A stretch of 64,000 nucleotides of DNA. Source: Paramecium sonneborni (lineage: Eukaryota > Ciliophora > Oligohymenophorea > Peniculida > Parameciidae). Position 1 is the first letter of the stretch; each line of letters starts with the position of its first letter. The position numbers were made by a program, and so were the translations under genes. This document shows positions 1 to 12,534 of the stretch, piece after piece. The stretch spans positions 861,240-925,239 of the forward strand of contig CAJJDN010000005.1 of NCBI GenBank assembly GCA_905182985.1. The letters run 5' to 3'. The notes beneath the pieces were generated by a model, which did not search any database, was not told the origin of the DNA, and was given only the letters and a program-made list of their open reading frames with translations.

Positions 1-75
1 TACAAAGAACTTCAAGATTAGTATATTAGTTAAACTTTGCCATTTCTAACTTAAGATAATAAATTATATTAAAAA

Positions 76-1752
76 ATGGATGAATGTTTGAGATACAAAA
101 AAAATATTAGAGATAGTTTAGATATGTTTGAAATTGTGATGCAATTGGATTAAATATATGATCAATATTCAAAAATAATAGAAGATAACGATATTTAATA
201 ATTATTGGACAATATTAAAAATAATATAAGAATTTTTAAAATCTTATTGTAATTACCTAAAATGAGTCCTAGATATGGATAAATAGAAAAAATAGTTAAT
301 TTAGTTGAATCATATTGTCATTAAGAATTATTCACTTCTAAATAATCATAATAAAAATTAGAGATTCTTGATTTACTTGATATATCATCTAGAGCAGCTA
401 GTATTTATTTACAATAGAGATTAAAAGTGATAGATTTATCATAATTAAATTTGAATAACCTTTTAAATACTTAGGATGCTTAAGAATTAATTCATCTTAT
501 GATTTCAATCACAGATAATGAATTACAATATTTGAGAAATATGAATAATTTCTAATCTTTTTTCTTTGAATTTTTAAAATATTTGATTTCTTATTTTAAT
601 AAAAATTTATTCAAACAATATTTCAACTTTGAAAATTAATACAATAGAAATTTAGAAGTATTCAATTTAATTATTATTAGTTTTTATATGGTTATTTAAC
701 ATATTATAATATTTTGTAATCATATTCTGATAAAGGATATTTGTAACCTAAAAACTTTGATTAAATTTTAAAACTAGCTTTTGAACCTTATAGCACAATT
801 ATTAAAGTTATTGTTAAAAATGAATGTCAATTTCTATAAGGAAATATCAATTTTTAAGTTGATTCAAATAAATCTATCAATGAAAAATTGTCAAGTTTTG
901 ATTTTAATAAATAAGAAATACTAGAATAATCTTTTAAAAGATGTTATGATTTGAGTTTTTAGATAGCTTTTGAAGATTGGGTTTTTGAATGTATTAAAAT
1001 TTTAGATAATTTATTAATCGTTTTAAATCATATTATTGATGAAATTCCTTTGGATTAATTTGGATAATACATTTAATCAGTTATCAACTAATCAGATAAT
1101 TAATAATTTATTAAAGGAACAAATTCAAAATTTTAAATGAAAACTAATATTTCTTTATTTGAATTGTTGATAACTAAACATTATGAATTACATAATTTTA
1201 GAACTAATTAATTAATTGAATTAGATATGTTTATTAGAAAAACAATTGAAAAAAACATGGAAGAAGAATTATTAAGATAGATATCTTAAATTATAAGAGA
1301 AAGTATTATATATTGATATAATAGAATTATAAATGAATAGAAACAAAGTAATTTTAAATTAATATATGGAAACATTATCATTAACATCAGCACTTCGATA
1401 ATTAATTGAAGAATGCGAAAACAAACTTTCCATTCATATTCTTAGATTATTATTATAAGATAGTCTAAATTAGGATTAAGATTATATTCATTCATTTACC
1501 ACTAATTTAGAATTGATTGAAAATATATTTAAATCAATCAAGGCTAATAAAATCAATTTTAAAGCTTGTGTTAATTTGAATTAGAATGTTTCATATGAGG
1601 AATTAGAAGAAAAATCTAAAAATAACTATTTTAGTCAACCTACTTGTTTCTGGGCTACAATGCATATTTTAGTAGAAACTAAATTCATTTAAATCAAGGA
1701 ATTAAAACCATTTTATGAAAAATTTGTAATATATGATAATTTATATAAATGA
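76..1752 (+). CDS. Unidentified protein of 543 aa
   Basis: I do not recognise this protein. It starts at the first ATG after an AT-rich leader and reads to the TGA at 1750 only if TAA/TAG are glutamine. Two introns are needed to keep the frame: 658-680 (23 nt, GTA...TAG) and 1303-1324 (22 nt, GTA...TAG). The coding sum is then 544 codons. The product is mostly helical-looking and rich in Leu, Ile, Asn and Gln, without signal peptide or membrane segment. The composition could suit a tethering or scaffold subunit, but no motif names it. Its TGA overlaps the ATG of the next gene (ATGA at 1749-1752), which is odd for a eukaryote. Confidence 0.6.
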
Positions 1753-3999
1753 TTCTTAAACAATGCAGTTCAAAAGAAGGTTTCCACTCATCTAGTGATG
1801 ATGAATATCTTGATTAATTAAGAACAAAATTCAAAACCTTGAATTATTATGAAGAATGTGATAAAAAAGAAGAAAAATAAACATTCAACTCTAAGTCAGT
1901 TTAATAATATAGAAATTTAACTTTATTTACCTCTGAGTTATTATTTAACAATTAAACTATATTCTTAGGTTAACCATTTTATAATACATAATAAATACAC
2001 ATATTAATTGAAAATCAAGAACATTCAAATAATTATGAATTTCAATCTTAAACATAAAGACCATTTCTAGGAATGCAAAAAAAAGGAATTTAATTTAATT
2101 CCAATTTTGAATCTGGAAATTTAGATAGAGTAGATTAAGTAATATTATATATATAAAATTAGATTTCAAATGAAGAATATAATTTATTTATGAGAATTGA
2201 TACAAATACTATCGGTCACACTAACTGGTTTTATTTTAAAACTACAAATAATGAATAGATTAAAATTAAATTTAATATTTGCAACTTTACTAAACCTTAA
2301 ATTTTATATGCAAAAGGTATGAAACCCTATATTTTATCAAAAAAAGGATAAGAAAAGTATTTTACTTAGTAAGGAGAATCTGTTAAATATTAATAATTAG
2401 GAGATCTTTATGTTTTATCCTTTTTTTATACATATGAATATGCTGATGATTAAGTTGAATTTGCCACTCTTCCTCCCTACACATATACAGAATTAAGAAG
2501 AAAGATTTTTAAATGGCATAAGAAATCTAAACATTATTTAAAAAAACTAAAATTAACAAACACTCTCTCTGGTCTTATATTACCCTTACTTATTATAACT
2601 GATACAAACTCAGATATTAATAAAAAAGTTTTTATAGTAACAGCAAGAATTCATCCTTCTGAAACTTGTAGCTCCTATTTAATTTAAGGATTTATATAAT
2701 TTTTATTAAGTGAATCAGTTATGGCATAATTTCTAAGAAAAAAGTAAAGTATTTAAATTTAGCCTTTAGTTTCATATTTAAAATTATTCCGATGTTGAAT
2801 CCTGATGGAGTTATTGTTGGTAACTTTAGAAATGGATTAAGTGGAGTAGATTTGAATAGATAATTTTTAGAAACTGATTTAACTCTGTTACCAGAAGTCA
2901 AAGCTTTGAAAAATTTAATTTAAGATAATTCTACTAAATTAGTAGGATATCTAGACTTTCATGGTCATTAAGTAAGAAAAAATATATTTCTTTATGGACC
3001 TTAATCTAATAATTAAAATTATGATTCTAAAATATTTCCCTTAATACTTTAACAAAGACTTGACTCTTTTAGGTTTAAATCTTGCGAATTTGGAATTCCA
3101 AAATTTAAACTAGGAACTGCTAGAGCATTTGCAAATAATTATGTTGATGTTTTATGTTATACTATAGAAGCATCTTTTTGTGGTTATTATAAAGGAAAAT
3201 CTTTTAAATTTGTTTAAAAAGATTGGATCTAAGCTGGAAAATGTATTGGAGAAACTTTATTTTTATACTTTAATTTTAAATCAATAAACTCAAAGCATTT
3301 AAGTAATAATTTCCATAATTAATAGAATAAAACTAACTTTTGAAAACTATTAATGAAATGTCAAGCAAAGTAGAATAAATAGAAGCAAAACGTGAATCCG
3401 ATGAAGAAAATGATAGTTAATCAGATGCAGAAATATTTGAAGATTATGACAAGGCTAAGTTGACATATTTATAAGATTAAATGAAAGTTGAATTAAACCA
3501 ATAGAATATGATTGTAATTAATAAAGAAGATTCCCAAAGAAAATGTATGAAAGCTTAATCTGTGTCTAGAAAAATTAAAGTTTAACCTATTTTCATTATA
3601 AATAAAAGTATTTAGACTTTATTATTGGTTTAAGATTAAAAAAAATTATATCCAGAATTAAATATTCAAAACTGGGAGTTCACTAATAAAAAAAATTAAT
3701 CAACAGAAAATAAAACTCCTTTATAACAAAAAGGAAATAAAAATAAAATTTCTTAATCATCTAGATTTGCATCCAGCAATAGAACTGCTTTTCATTAAGG
3801 AACATCTCCTATTAATTAAAATAATTAATAAATAAATATATCTTAATAAATTTAATAAACAAATCCTGTATAAATTTCATAAAAATTGACTTCCAATAAC
3901 TTTCCTTTTCTGGACAATAATATTTAATTATCAACCCCTTAATATTTACCCTTCATTACAAATCTAATAAAAAGGAAAAGAATTATGACAATGATTTGA
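1749..3999 (+). CDS. Cytosolic carboxypeptidase (M14, CCP/AGBL type)
   Basis: Zinc carboxypeptidase of the CCP family, which removes glutamates from tubulin tails and so tunes cilia and microtubules. The N-terminal CCP domain has [12 protein letters not shown]. The zinc site is HPSET (family usually HPGE), followed by [18 protein letters not shown], the third-ligand region DFHGH and the catalytic Glu in YTIEASFCG. Introns 2744-2769 (26 nt) and 3303-3325 (23 nt) are required. The first restores the continuous [14 protein letters not shown] motif; the second fuses a polar, Gln/Asn-rich C-terminal tail to the enzyme. The total is 734 codons (733 aa). The chosen ATG overlaps the previous stop; the next in-frame Met lies about 100 residues in, just before the CCP domain. 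The last 810 bp recur after the N at 4271. Confidence 0.88.
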
Positions 4000-4270
4000 T
4001 CAAAAGCTATCTATTTTTTATTTATATCAAATTTTATAAAGGTAAAATATAAAAAATAATTTTTATTTAAATTTATTTTATCAATTCCTAAATAATTATT
4101 AAAATATACAATTAATCTAAATAATTCATTTTTTATTAAATCTTTTTATTTAAATTAAATCAAATTAGACAGAAATACAATTTTTTAGGATTTTCGATAA
4201 ACCAAAGCTATTCTTTTGTCTTATAAATTGATTGTTTGTAAAATTTGAGATAATGTAGACGAAATTCTGA
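3190..4270. repeat. First copy of 1,081-bp direct repeat (contig overlap)
   Basis: This segment, from inside the carboxypeptidase gene to 271 bp past its stop, reappears from 4272 to 5352 with no difference that I could see by eye. The copies are separated by a single N. Perfect identity in coding and noncoding parts alike, plus the N, points to an unmerged assembly overlap. Confidence 0.9.
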
Positions 4271-4271
4271 N
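4271..4271. other. Assembly gap (single N)
   Basis: A lone N joins the two copies of the 1,081-bp repeat, consistent with a scaffolding placeholder between overlapping contigs. Confidence 0.95.
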
Positions 4272-5081
4272 TAAAGGAAAATCTTTTAAATTTGTTTAAA
4301 AAGATTGGATCTAAGCTGGAAAATGTATTGGAGAAACTTTATTTTTATACTTTAATTTTAAATCAATAAACTCAAAGCATTTAAGTAATAATTTCCATAA
4401 TTAATAGAATAAAACTAACTTTTGAAAACTATTAATGAAATGTCAAGCAAAGTAGAATAAATAGAAGCAAAACGTGAATCCGATGAAGAAAATGATAGTT
4501 AATCAGATGCAGAAATATTTGAAGATTATGACAAGGCTAAGTTGACATATTTATAAGATTAAATGAAAGTTGAATTAAACCAATAGAATATGATTGTAAT
4601 TAATAAAGAAGATTCCCAAAGAAAATGTATGAAAGCTTAATCTGTGTCTAGAAAAATTAAAGTTTAACCTATTTTCATTATAAATAAAAGTATTTAGACT
4701 TTATTATTGGTTTAAGATTAAAAAAAATTATATCCAGAATTAAATATTCAAAACTGGGAGTTCACTAATAAAAAAAATTAATCAACAGAAAATAAAACTC
4801 CTTTATAACAAAAAGGAAATAAAAATAAAATTTCTTAATCATCTAGATTTGCATCCAGCAATAGAACTGCTTTTCATTAAGGAACATCTCCTATTAATTA
4901 AAATAATTAATAAATAAATATATCTTAATAAATTTAATAAACAAATCCTGTATAAATTTCATAAAAATTGACTTCCAATAACTTTCCTTTTCTGGACAAT
5001 AATATTTAATTATCAACCCCTTAATATTTACCCTTCATTACAAATCTAATAAAAAGGAAAAGAATTATGACAATGATTTGA
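4272..5081 (+). pseudogene. Duplicated 3' end of the carboxypeptidase gene (artefact)
   Basis: Carries the last part of the carboxypeptidase coding sequence (from the YYKGKSFKF region through the polar tail and TGA) with no start or catalytic core. It is identical to the upstream copy, including the 23-nt intron, and should be treated as an assembly duplicate rather than a second gene. Confidence 0.85.
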
Positions 5082-5352
5082 TCAAAAGCTATCTATTTTT
5101 TATTTATATCAAATTTTATAAAGGTAAAATATAAAAAATAATTTTTATTTAAATTTATTTTATCAATTCCTAAATAATTATTAAAATATACAATTAATCT
5201 AAATAATTCATTTTTTATTAAATCTTTTTATTTAAATTAAATCAAATTAGACAGAAATACAATTTTTTAGGATTTTCGATAAACCAAAGCTATTCTTTTG
5301 TCTTATAAATTGATTGTTTGTAAAATTTGAGATAATGTAGACGAAATTCTGA
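4272..5352. repeat. Second copy of 1,081-bp direct repeat
   Basis: Counterpart of 3190-4270 at an offset of 1,082 bases. Unique sequence resumes at 5353, so this copy is the one physically linked to the downstream region. Confidence 0.9.
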
Positions 5353-5567
5353 TTACACCATTAATTCATTTAATTGTTGATTTAAAATGGTTAATAAAGA
5401 ATAGTTTAATAACTTTAGAACTAATAATATGAATCAAAATTAATTTTTTGTAAATAAAGTTCTCCAATAGATAATAAAATCTTTATTTATTTTGTTAATG
5501 TAAGAATATATATTCATTATATTAAAATAAAACGTAATTTAATACATTATTTTTAATAACATATAAT
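5082..5567. other. Intergenic, AT-rich
   Basis: No gene could be supported here. The stretch up to 5352 is repeat sequence; the rest is the unique leader of the next small gene. Confidence 0.6.
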
Positions 5568-5888
5568 ATGATAAATGATTTAGAAATAAACTTGTAACCC
5601 CTTTCTCCTTTAGAATTTCAAACTAATCAGCATCAGATTATATCTGATCAATAATTAGAATATGAAAATGGTTCTAAAAAATGTAGAATTAGTTCCTAAT
5701 GTTTAATTATTAAAAAGTACTATTTTTAGAATAATTTTAGAAAAATTCGTCATAGGAAATCCAGACCATCTATTCTTCATATAGAAGAAGTAGTTAGGAA
5801 TGTGAAGTAATACAATAATTGTTCTAGTCAACACAATTTGGAGAATCTAGAAATTATTTAAAATAAAGCTTTTGTGAAATCAAGTTGA
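5568..5888 (+). CDS. Small unidentified protein, 106 aa
   Basis: Uninterrupted ATG-to-TGA frame of 107 codons with ciliate glutamine codons. The product is basic and polar, with a KKYYFQNNFRKIRHRKSRP stretch in the middle, and has no signal peptide or membrane span. No family is recognised. Amino-acid usage is mixed and Ser/Glu/Arg-containing, unlike the Ile/Lys/Asn monotony of chance frames, which is the main support. An 8-bp inverted repeat (ATCAAGTT/AACTTGAT, 5879-5886 and 5901-5908) straddles its stop codon and could mark a transcript end. Confidence 0.45.
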
Positions 5889-6923
5889 AAAGATTTCGCT
5901 AACTTGATCTTTATTTATTACATACTTGTAAGAATTTTCAAAAATAAAGTATTAATTTTCATCAAGAATTTTTTACAAAACAAATTATTAAATTATGAAT
6001 TAAATTTCTTAATCTCAATAATATATATCTACTATCCATAAGAAATCCATTCCTTTATTACATTCCTATTCATTTTTTATCATACAAAAAATGTAATTTG
6101 TTATATTGTGTTTTAATTTTTTGACCAAATGTTTCTATAATCAAGCTTTGTTGTCTTTATCTACATTTTCGATCAATTTAAAAATATTTACAAAGCATTC
6201 ATTTAATTCCATCATACTAAAACCGTTTAGAAATAATTTTATTGAGATTCAGAAAATATTTATATTATTTCTTATAAATACATAAGATATGCTTATATAA
6301 TTAACAAATTTCTTCAACTAAAATTAATAAATTTTATTAATATTTTCTTCTTACATAAAATTAGTTAAAAGTTAGACTTTTTAATCAAATATGGACTCTT
6401 TAATTTTAATTGATTAATTTATAACTTTTAACTAATTTGATTTAAATAGAAACATATTAATACCATCATCCTTTAAAGAGGTTAATTTATTTAATAGTAT
6501 AATATAATAATTGATATTATGACAAGTGACAATTTAAAAAAATTTATAAGACTTTTAATTGTCTTAAATTTTAAACATTGTCGATTCAATTTTGAATTTC
6601 TTAATTAGATTCAAATTGAACATAAATGATTAGAATTATTTTAAATTTAAGCCATATATCTTGATAATTTTAGATAACGAAACAATTTCAAAGTGATATT
6701 AAATAAAAAAAGAGAACTATTTCAATAAAGATACTGTTTATATTATTAAATCTTATTGTATTTTTAATACCATAAGTAAATAGAGATTGTTTATTTAAAA
6801 TTAATTATTTTTATTTAATTATCAAATCTTTTTTATTTAAAATACAATATTAATAAAAAAGAACTTTAAAGAAATTAAAACTTTTTTAATAGAATTAATT
6901 GTGAATTTAAGACACAAAATTAG
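5889..6923. other. Gene-poor stretch with several potential hairpins
   Basis: About 1 kb without a convincing gene. A weak reverse reading near 5990-6230 would need two odd introns and is not called. The stretch holds the strong inverted repeat at 6358-6438 and weaker ones, for example near 6528-6566 and 6575-6620 (TTCAATTTTGAAT against ATTCAAATTGAA). It is the largest such cluster seen in an intergenic region of this window. Confidence 0.5.
6358..6438. repeat. Perfect 17-bp inverted repeat with inner stem
   Basis: The left arm AAATTAGTTAAAAGTTA (6358-6374) is the exact reverse complement of TAACTTTTAACTAATTT (6422-6438). Inside the loop, TTAATCAA and TTGATTAA form a second stem. Together they could fold as a long hairpin or cruciform. 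No coding frame explains it. It could be a structured RNA, a terminal-repeat remnant or chance in AT-rich DNA. Confidence 0.7.
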
Positions 6924-7944
6924 ATGAGCTTTAATAATATTAATATGTCAAAGACAGTAGTATTAATAGGCAAAACTGGTGAAGGTCGAACTACCCTTTT
7001 TAATAAAATTACTAATTCCTAATAAAAAACTGCTGCTGGGGGTTAGAATGTTACTACTAATGTCTTCGTTAAATAATCATCTTATGGAGATGGATTTTAA
7101 TTAATTGATACCCCTGGATTTGATTCATGTTCTCAAACTTTTAATTTAATAGCCGGATTTTTATCTGCAATTGATAAATTTTTAATTAATAGAATAATGG
7201 TTGTTATTAGATATGATAGATTAGAATTGATTAAGAAAGAACTAATAAAATATACTGAACTTTTTTAAAGTTATAAAGATAAACTTACATTTGTCATAAC
7301 TTTTATGGATTACATTAAGAATGATTATCTGAAAAATGTTAATGAGATTTAGTTAATGGCAAAATAATAAAAAATAAATTCTGTTATTTTTGCTTCTCGT
7401 GATCATTCAGGACAATAACTTTGTCAACTTTTTGATTAGGAAATTCAAGCTTCTGTTGCATAAAAAATTTCATTAACAGATGATCAACAACTTAGCCTAT
7501 TGGATCGAATTGATAATGATGAAATTTAATATTACTTAATGTAAAGTGAAAATGTAGAATACCCATTTATATAATATGAAAGATAAATGAGAAAAAGTTG
7601 TTAGTAAAATTAAAATATTAATTATTCCTAAATTAAAGAATATTTGAAAAAAATCATTAAGAAATGTTTTTTGGATTGTTTCCGGCTTATGGAACAAAAT
7701 GAAGAATCGGAAAAATATTAAATTTACTTAAATTTAAAAAATTAAATCAAACCTTCACTCAATAACATTATTCAATTAATTGAAAAGTCGAACAAAAATG
7801 GTATATATAGGCATTTATTTATAATTAGATTTTGAATAATTTATAGAATAAGAATTAAAATCTTATGAAGTAGGTCGCAATGAATGTTTAAAACAACTTG
7901 AATAAGCAAAAAAGCATATGTCATCATCAATAGTTCAACTTTGA
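6924..7944 (+). CDS. AIG1/GIMAP-like P-loop protein with altered Walker A
   Basis: GTPase-like protein. Residues 12-24 read VVLIGKTGEGRTT, aligning with the GKTGxGKS P-loop of AIG1-type GTPases, but the invariant Lys is Arg (R22). The switch II equivalent LIDTPGFDS is intact, while no clear NKxD guanine-specificity motif follows. A helical C-terminal half is rich in Lys/Gln. Intron 7801-7828 (28 nt, GTA...TAG) is needed. The model ends at TGA 7942 (330 aa). A good continuation frame (VYEYQDIGN..., to TGA 8138) lies just downstream but no intron I could find joins it in phase, so the C-terminus may be longer or frameshifted. Nucleotide binding is doubtful. Confidence 0.6.
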
Positions 7945-8391
7945 TTGATTTAAATTAGTTTATGAATATCAAGATATAGGAAATATATTTATTAAATAAA
8001 TTAAAAAATTCTAATTAGTGTCTAGATATATTGATAAAGATGAGAATCTTTAAGAAATAGTAGGATAAAAGAAGAAAAGAAATTATTATAATTTCATTAA
8101 GGAGACTATGAAATATAAATTGAAGGAAGATTTAATGTGAAACAGTTTATAATAAGTAATTAATAATTTCATTTTAGAATATAAAGTATGTAGAGAATAT
8201 TTTTATTAAATTGAATTATTTAAATAAATTAGTATAAATGTTAAGAAAACTTATTGAATATATTACAAATTTTGGTGATAAATTATAATTACTATTTAAT
8301 AATCTAAATTAAATAAAAAAATTGTAAAATTTATTAGTATATTTTGGTAATATAGAATTGTTTATTAATAAACTATTATAAGTTGATATTT

Positions 8392-9496
<1,105 letters not shown>

Positions 9497-9571
9497 TTAA
9501 TATATTTATTTGAACAGATTATTAAAATAAGATATATATATATCCATAAATAATAATAAAATTCATAAGAA

Positions 9572-10564
9572 ATGGGAGGAGCAAAAGTTGATTCTAAAGA
9601 TCCAGTAAGAGGCATAATATCAGGTAATGATATTTAATATCTATTTTAATTTTAGGTGGTATAACAGGTGGAATAGAAATTTGTATTACTTATCCAACTG
9701 AGTATATTAAAACAATGATGCAACTCTATAAAGAATATTCATAAAAGGGAGTTAAATATTGTATTGGTGAAACATATAAGAATTTTGGAATAAAAGGATT
9801 TTATAGAGGTTTAACACCTTTAGTCACATTTTCAATTCCTAAAGTAGCATGCAGATTTGGTGCTAATGAATGGCTTAAAAATAATGTATTTACAGATAGA
9901 AAAAGCAGACTTCAAACATTCTTTGCAGGTTTAGGAGCTGGTGTGTTTGAAGCATTTGTTGTTGTTACACCTACTGAAACTTTAAAGGTAATTATAATAA
10001 TTTTTAATTTAGGTTAAATTGATACATGATAAATTATCAACCACTCCTAAATATAGAGGAATGATTCACGGTATTGGATCAATTGTAAATGAAATGGGTT
10101 TATCAGGTATTTATAAAGGATTACTTCCAACTATTCTTAAATAAGGTAGTAATTAAGGAATTAGATTTGTTGTTTTTGAAGATACAAAGAAATTTATCTA
10201 AGTAATTTTATAGATTATCTTTATTATTAGAGTTCTTTTTCATTTTTACCTGAACCTGTTGTTTTATTATTTTCTGGAGGTATTGCTGGTGCTGCATCTG
10301 TCATGGCTAATACTCCAGTTGATGTTATTAAAACATAAATGTAAGGACTTAAATCTCATTAATATAATGGCGTATTAGATTGTTGTAAATAAACATATCA
10401 ACATGAAGGAATTAGAGGATTTTATAAAGGTAAAATATATATTCTAAGGTTTTTTAGGAACTGTACCAAGATTAGGAAGAGTTGTTATGGATGTTGCCAT
10501 TACATTTACACTCTATGATTATATTGGAAGAGTTCTTAATTTTGTTTGGCCACCAAAACATTGA
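9572..10564 (+). CDS. Mitochondrial carrier, citrate/tricarboxylate type (SLC25A1-like)
   Basis: Three-repeat mitochondrial inner-membrane carrier. Carrier signatures appear as [16 protein letters not shown] and TPVDVIKT (Px[DE]xx[KR]). The central repeat has [21 protein letters not shown] and LKQGSNQGIRF, the pattern of the citrate transport protein. Introns are 9624-9655 (32 nt), 9988-10012 (25), 10202-10230 (29) and a very short 10430-10448 (19). Each splices carrier motifs back together, e.g. [12 protein letters not shown] across the last. The substrate is inferred from family resemblance only; it probably exports citrate in exchange for malate. Confidence 0.85.
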
Positions 10565-10638
10565 TAGTTCATATAATTTATTCAAGATAGTAATATAAAT
10601 CTATATTTTATAAATAAATACTTATACAATAAATTAAA

Positions 10639-12286
10639 ATGACCTAAAAATAAATTGATCATTATTCATTTAATACAAAAGATGTTTTAGGATCAGGTTC
10701 ATTTGGAACAGTATTCAGAGCAATGGATCATAAAAATTGTAGATAAGTAGCCTTGAAAATGATATCCAAAGATAAATTGTTAAGAGATCAAAATGCCAAT
10801 AATGGAGTAATGAGTGAGATTAAAATAATGAAAAAGTTAAACAATAAAAATGTTGTATAATTGATAGATGTCTTAGAAACATCTAACAATTATTATATAA
10901 TTTAAGAAATTTGTGAATCTGGAGATTTAGCCAAGTATTTACTATGAAATAAAAATCATTTAGGTACTTAAAAAAAAATTCATTTGTTCATGAATAATTG
11001 GCATTGAAAATTATGACTGAAATACTATAAGGTTTTATAGAATTAATAAAATTTGGAATCATTCATAGAGATTTAAAACCTGCTAATATTTTAATTCATT
11101 AAGACACTTATAAAATTGCTGGTCTGATATTTTATATATTCTAGTAGATTTTGGATTTGCAAAAACAGTAGATAATTATGCATAATAATTATTTTACTCA
11201 TAAGTAGGTACACCATTATATATGAGTCCTTAAATTTTGAAAAATGAAAAATATTCTACAAAATGTGATGTTTGGTCATTTGGTTTTTTATTTTATGAAA
11301 TTCTTTATGGAAGAAGTATATTTTATTAAATAATTATATTATAGCACCTTGGATTGCATCATCAATTCCATAATTAGTAAAGAATATTAATACACAACCT
11401 TTAAAATTTAATGATCAAATCAATTAAGTTTCTGATAATGTTAAGGATTTAATCTCAAAATGTTTAGTTATTTAGGAGAGTAAATATATTTTATTTTTTA
11501 TATTATAGATGATCGATATAGTTGGCATGATATCTTTGGTCATCCTCTATTTAGTGATTAATTTTCATAAACCCCAAATCTATAATAAATTTGTGAAGTA
11601 TTTTTTTTACCTGATTATAATTATAAGCAAAAAGAACTTTATATTGCAAATAGTTTACGTGAAATACTTGGAGCAAAATAAATTAGTATTAACTAGATTT
11701 TAGAAGAATTATCTTAAAATTAAGATGATATTATTCTTTAAGAGAGTTTGGAAGAATTATTAACTGATATTGATACAGAATTGGAAACTTATGAAATTTA
11801 ATTCATATTTAATAGCATTGATGAAGATTAAAATGGATAAATTACATGTCAAGAATTCTTTAATTGGATGATAAAACATGATGTTATGAATAAATTGAAT
11901 TATTCTAGATTATTAATGATTCTCAAGTTAGAAGGGCATCAAATACCATTTATGGTCCATAACAGATCCAAAAATAACAACTTGAAAAAAAGAAAGAATC
12001 TAAAACTATTATTTATAATTTGATTTCAGCAATTCAATAATTGAATGAAAATTTAGTAGAATTATTTTACCAATTTGTTAAAGGATCTGAAAACATGAGT
12101 TTAAATGATTTTGCAAATTTATTATTGTATAAATGTTAAAAAATAAATAATAATAGGAATTATGATGAAAATTTGTGTGAAGATGAAATACTATCAACAT
12201 TTTCAATATTTGATTTAGATTAAAAAAATTACATTACTTTATAGCAATTCAAATACATTCTTGAATAAGACATAGAAGATTATTGA
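10639..12286 (+). CDS. Protein kinase with C-terminal EF-hands
   Basis: N-terminal kinase domain is complete: GSGSFGTV glycine loop, VALKM lysine, HRDLKPANIL catalytic loop, DFGFAK, GTPLYMSP activation segment and DVWSFG. The C-terminal part has one good EF-hand (DEDQNGQITCQEF) and a weaker one (DLDQKNYITLQQF). The layout resembles a calcium-dependent kinase, though the kinase core looks closer to ULK-type ciliate kinases. Introns: 10935-10963 (29 nt), 11122-11147 (26, GTC start), 11316-11344 (29), 11480-11508 (29) and 11883-11908 (26, GTT start). The DFG and final helices are only continuous after splicing. Calcium regulation is inferred. Confidence 0.82.
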
Positions 12287-12534
12287 TTAATATTTCGCAC
12301 AATCTTTTAACCTATTAAATTATTGAAATCAATATATGTATATATTTAATGAGTATTCATTATTAACTACGAAAATTAAGTATTGTCCTAAAAATTTATT
12401 TTTTACTTTTTATTATTGTTTAAAGTTAAAATATAATAATAAAAATAATGGGAAGTGAATAATAGATTTTTAGTTTTAAGCATGTTGGATTAAATATTAT
12501 ATAAGAAATATATATGTGGAATATTAAAATAAAG

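Noticed and set aside
5990..6230. Possible small reverse gene needing two unusual introns
   Set aside because: Would encode about 50 residues with no recognisable feature; too easily built by chance in TGA-poor AT-rich DNA.
6358..6438. Calling the hairpin a transposon with terminal inverted repeats
   Set aside because: The enclosed 47 bp is too short to be an element and no target-site duplication flanks the arms.
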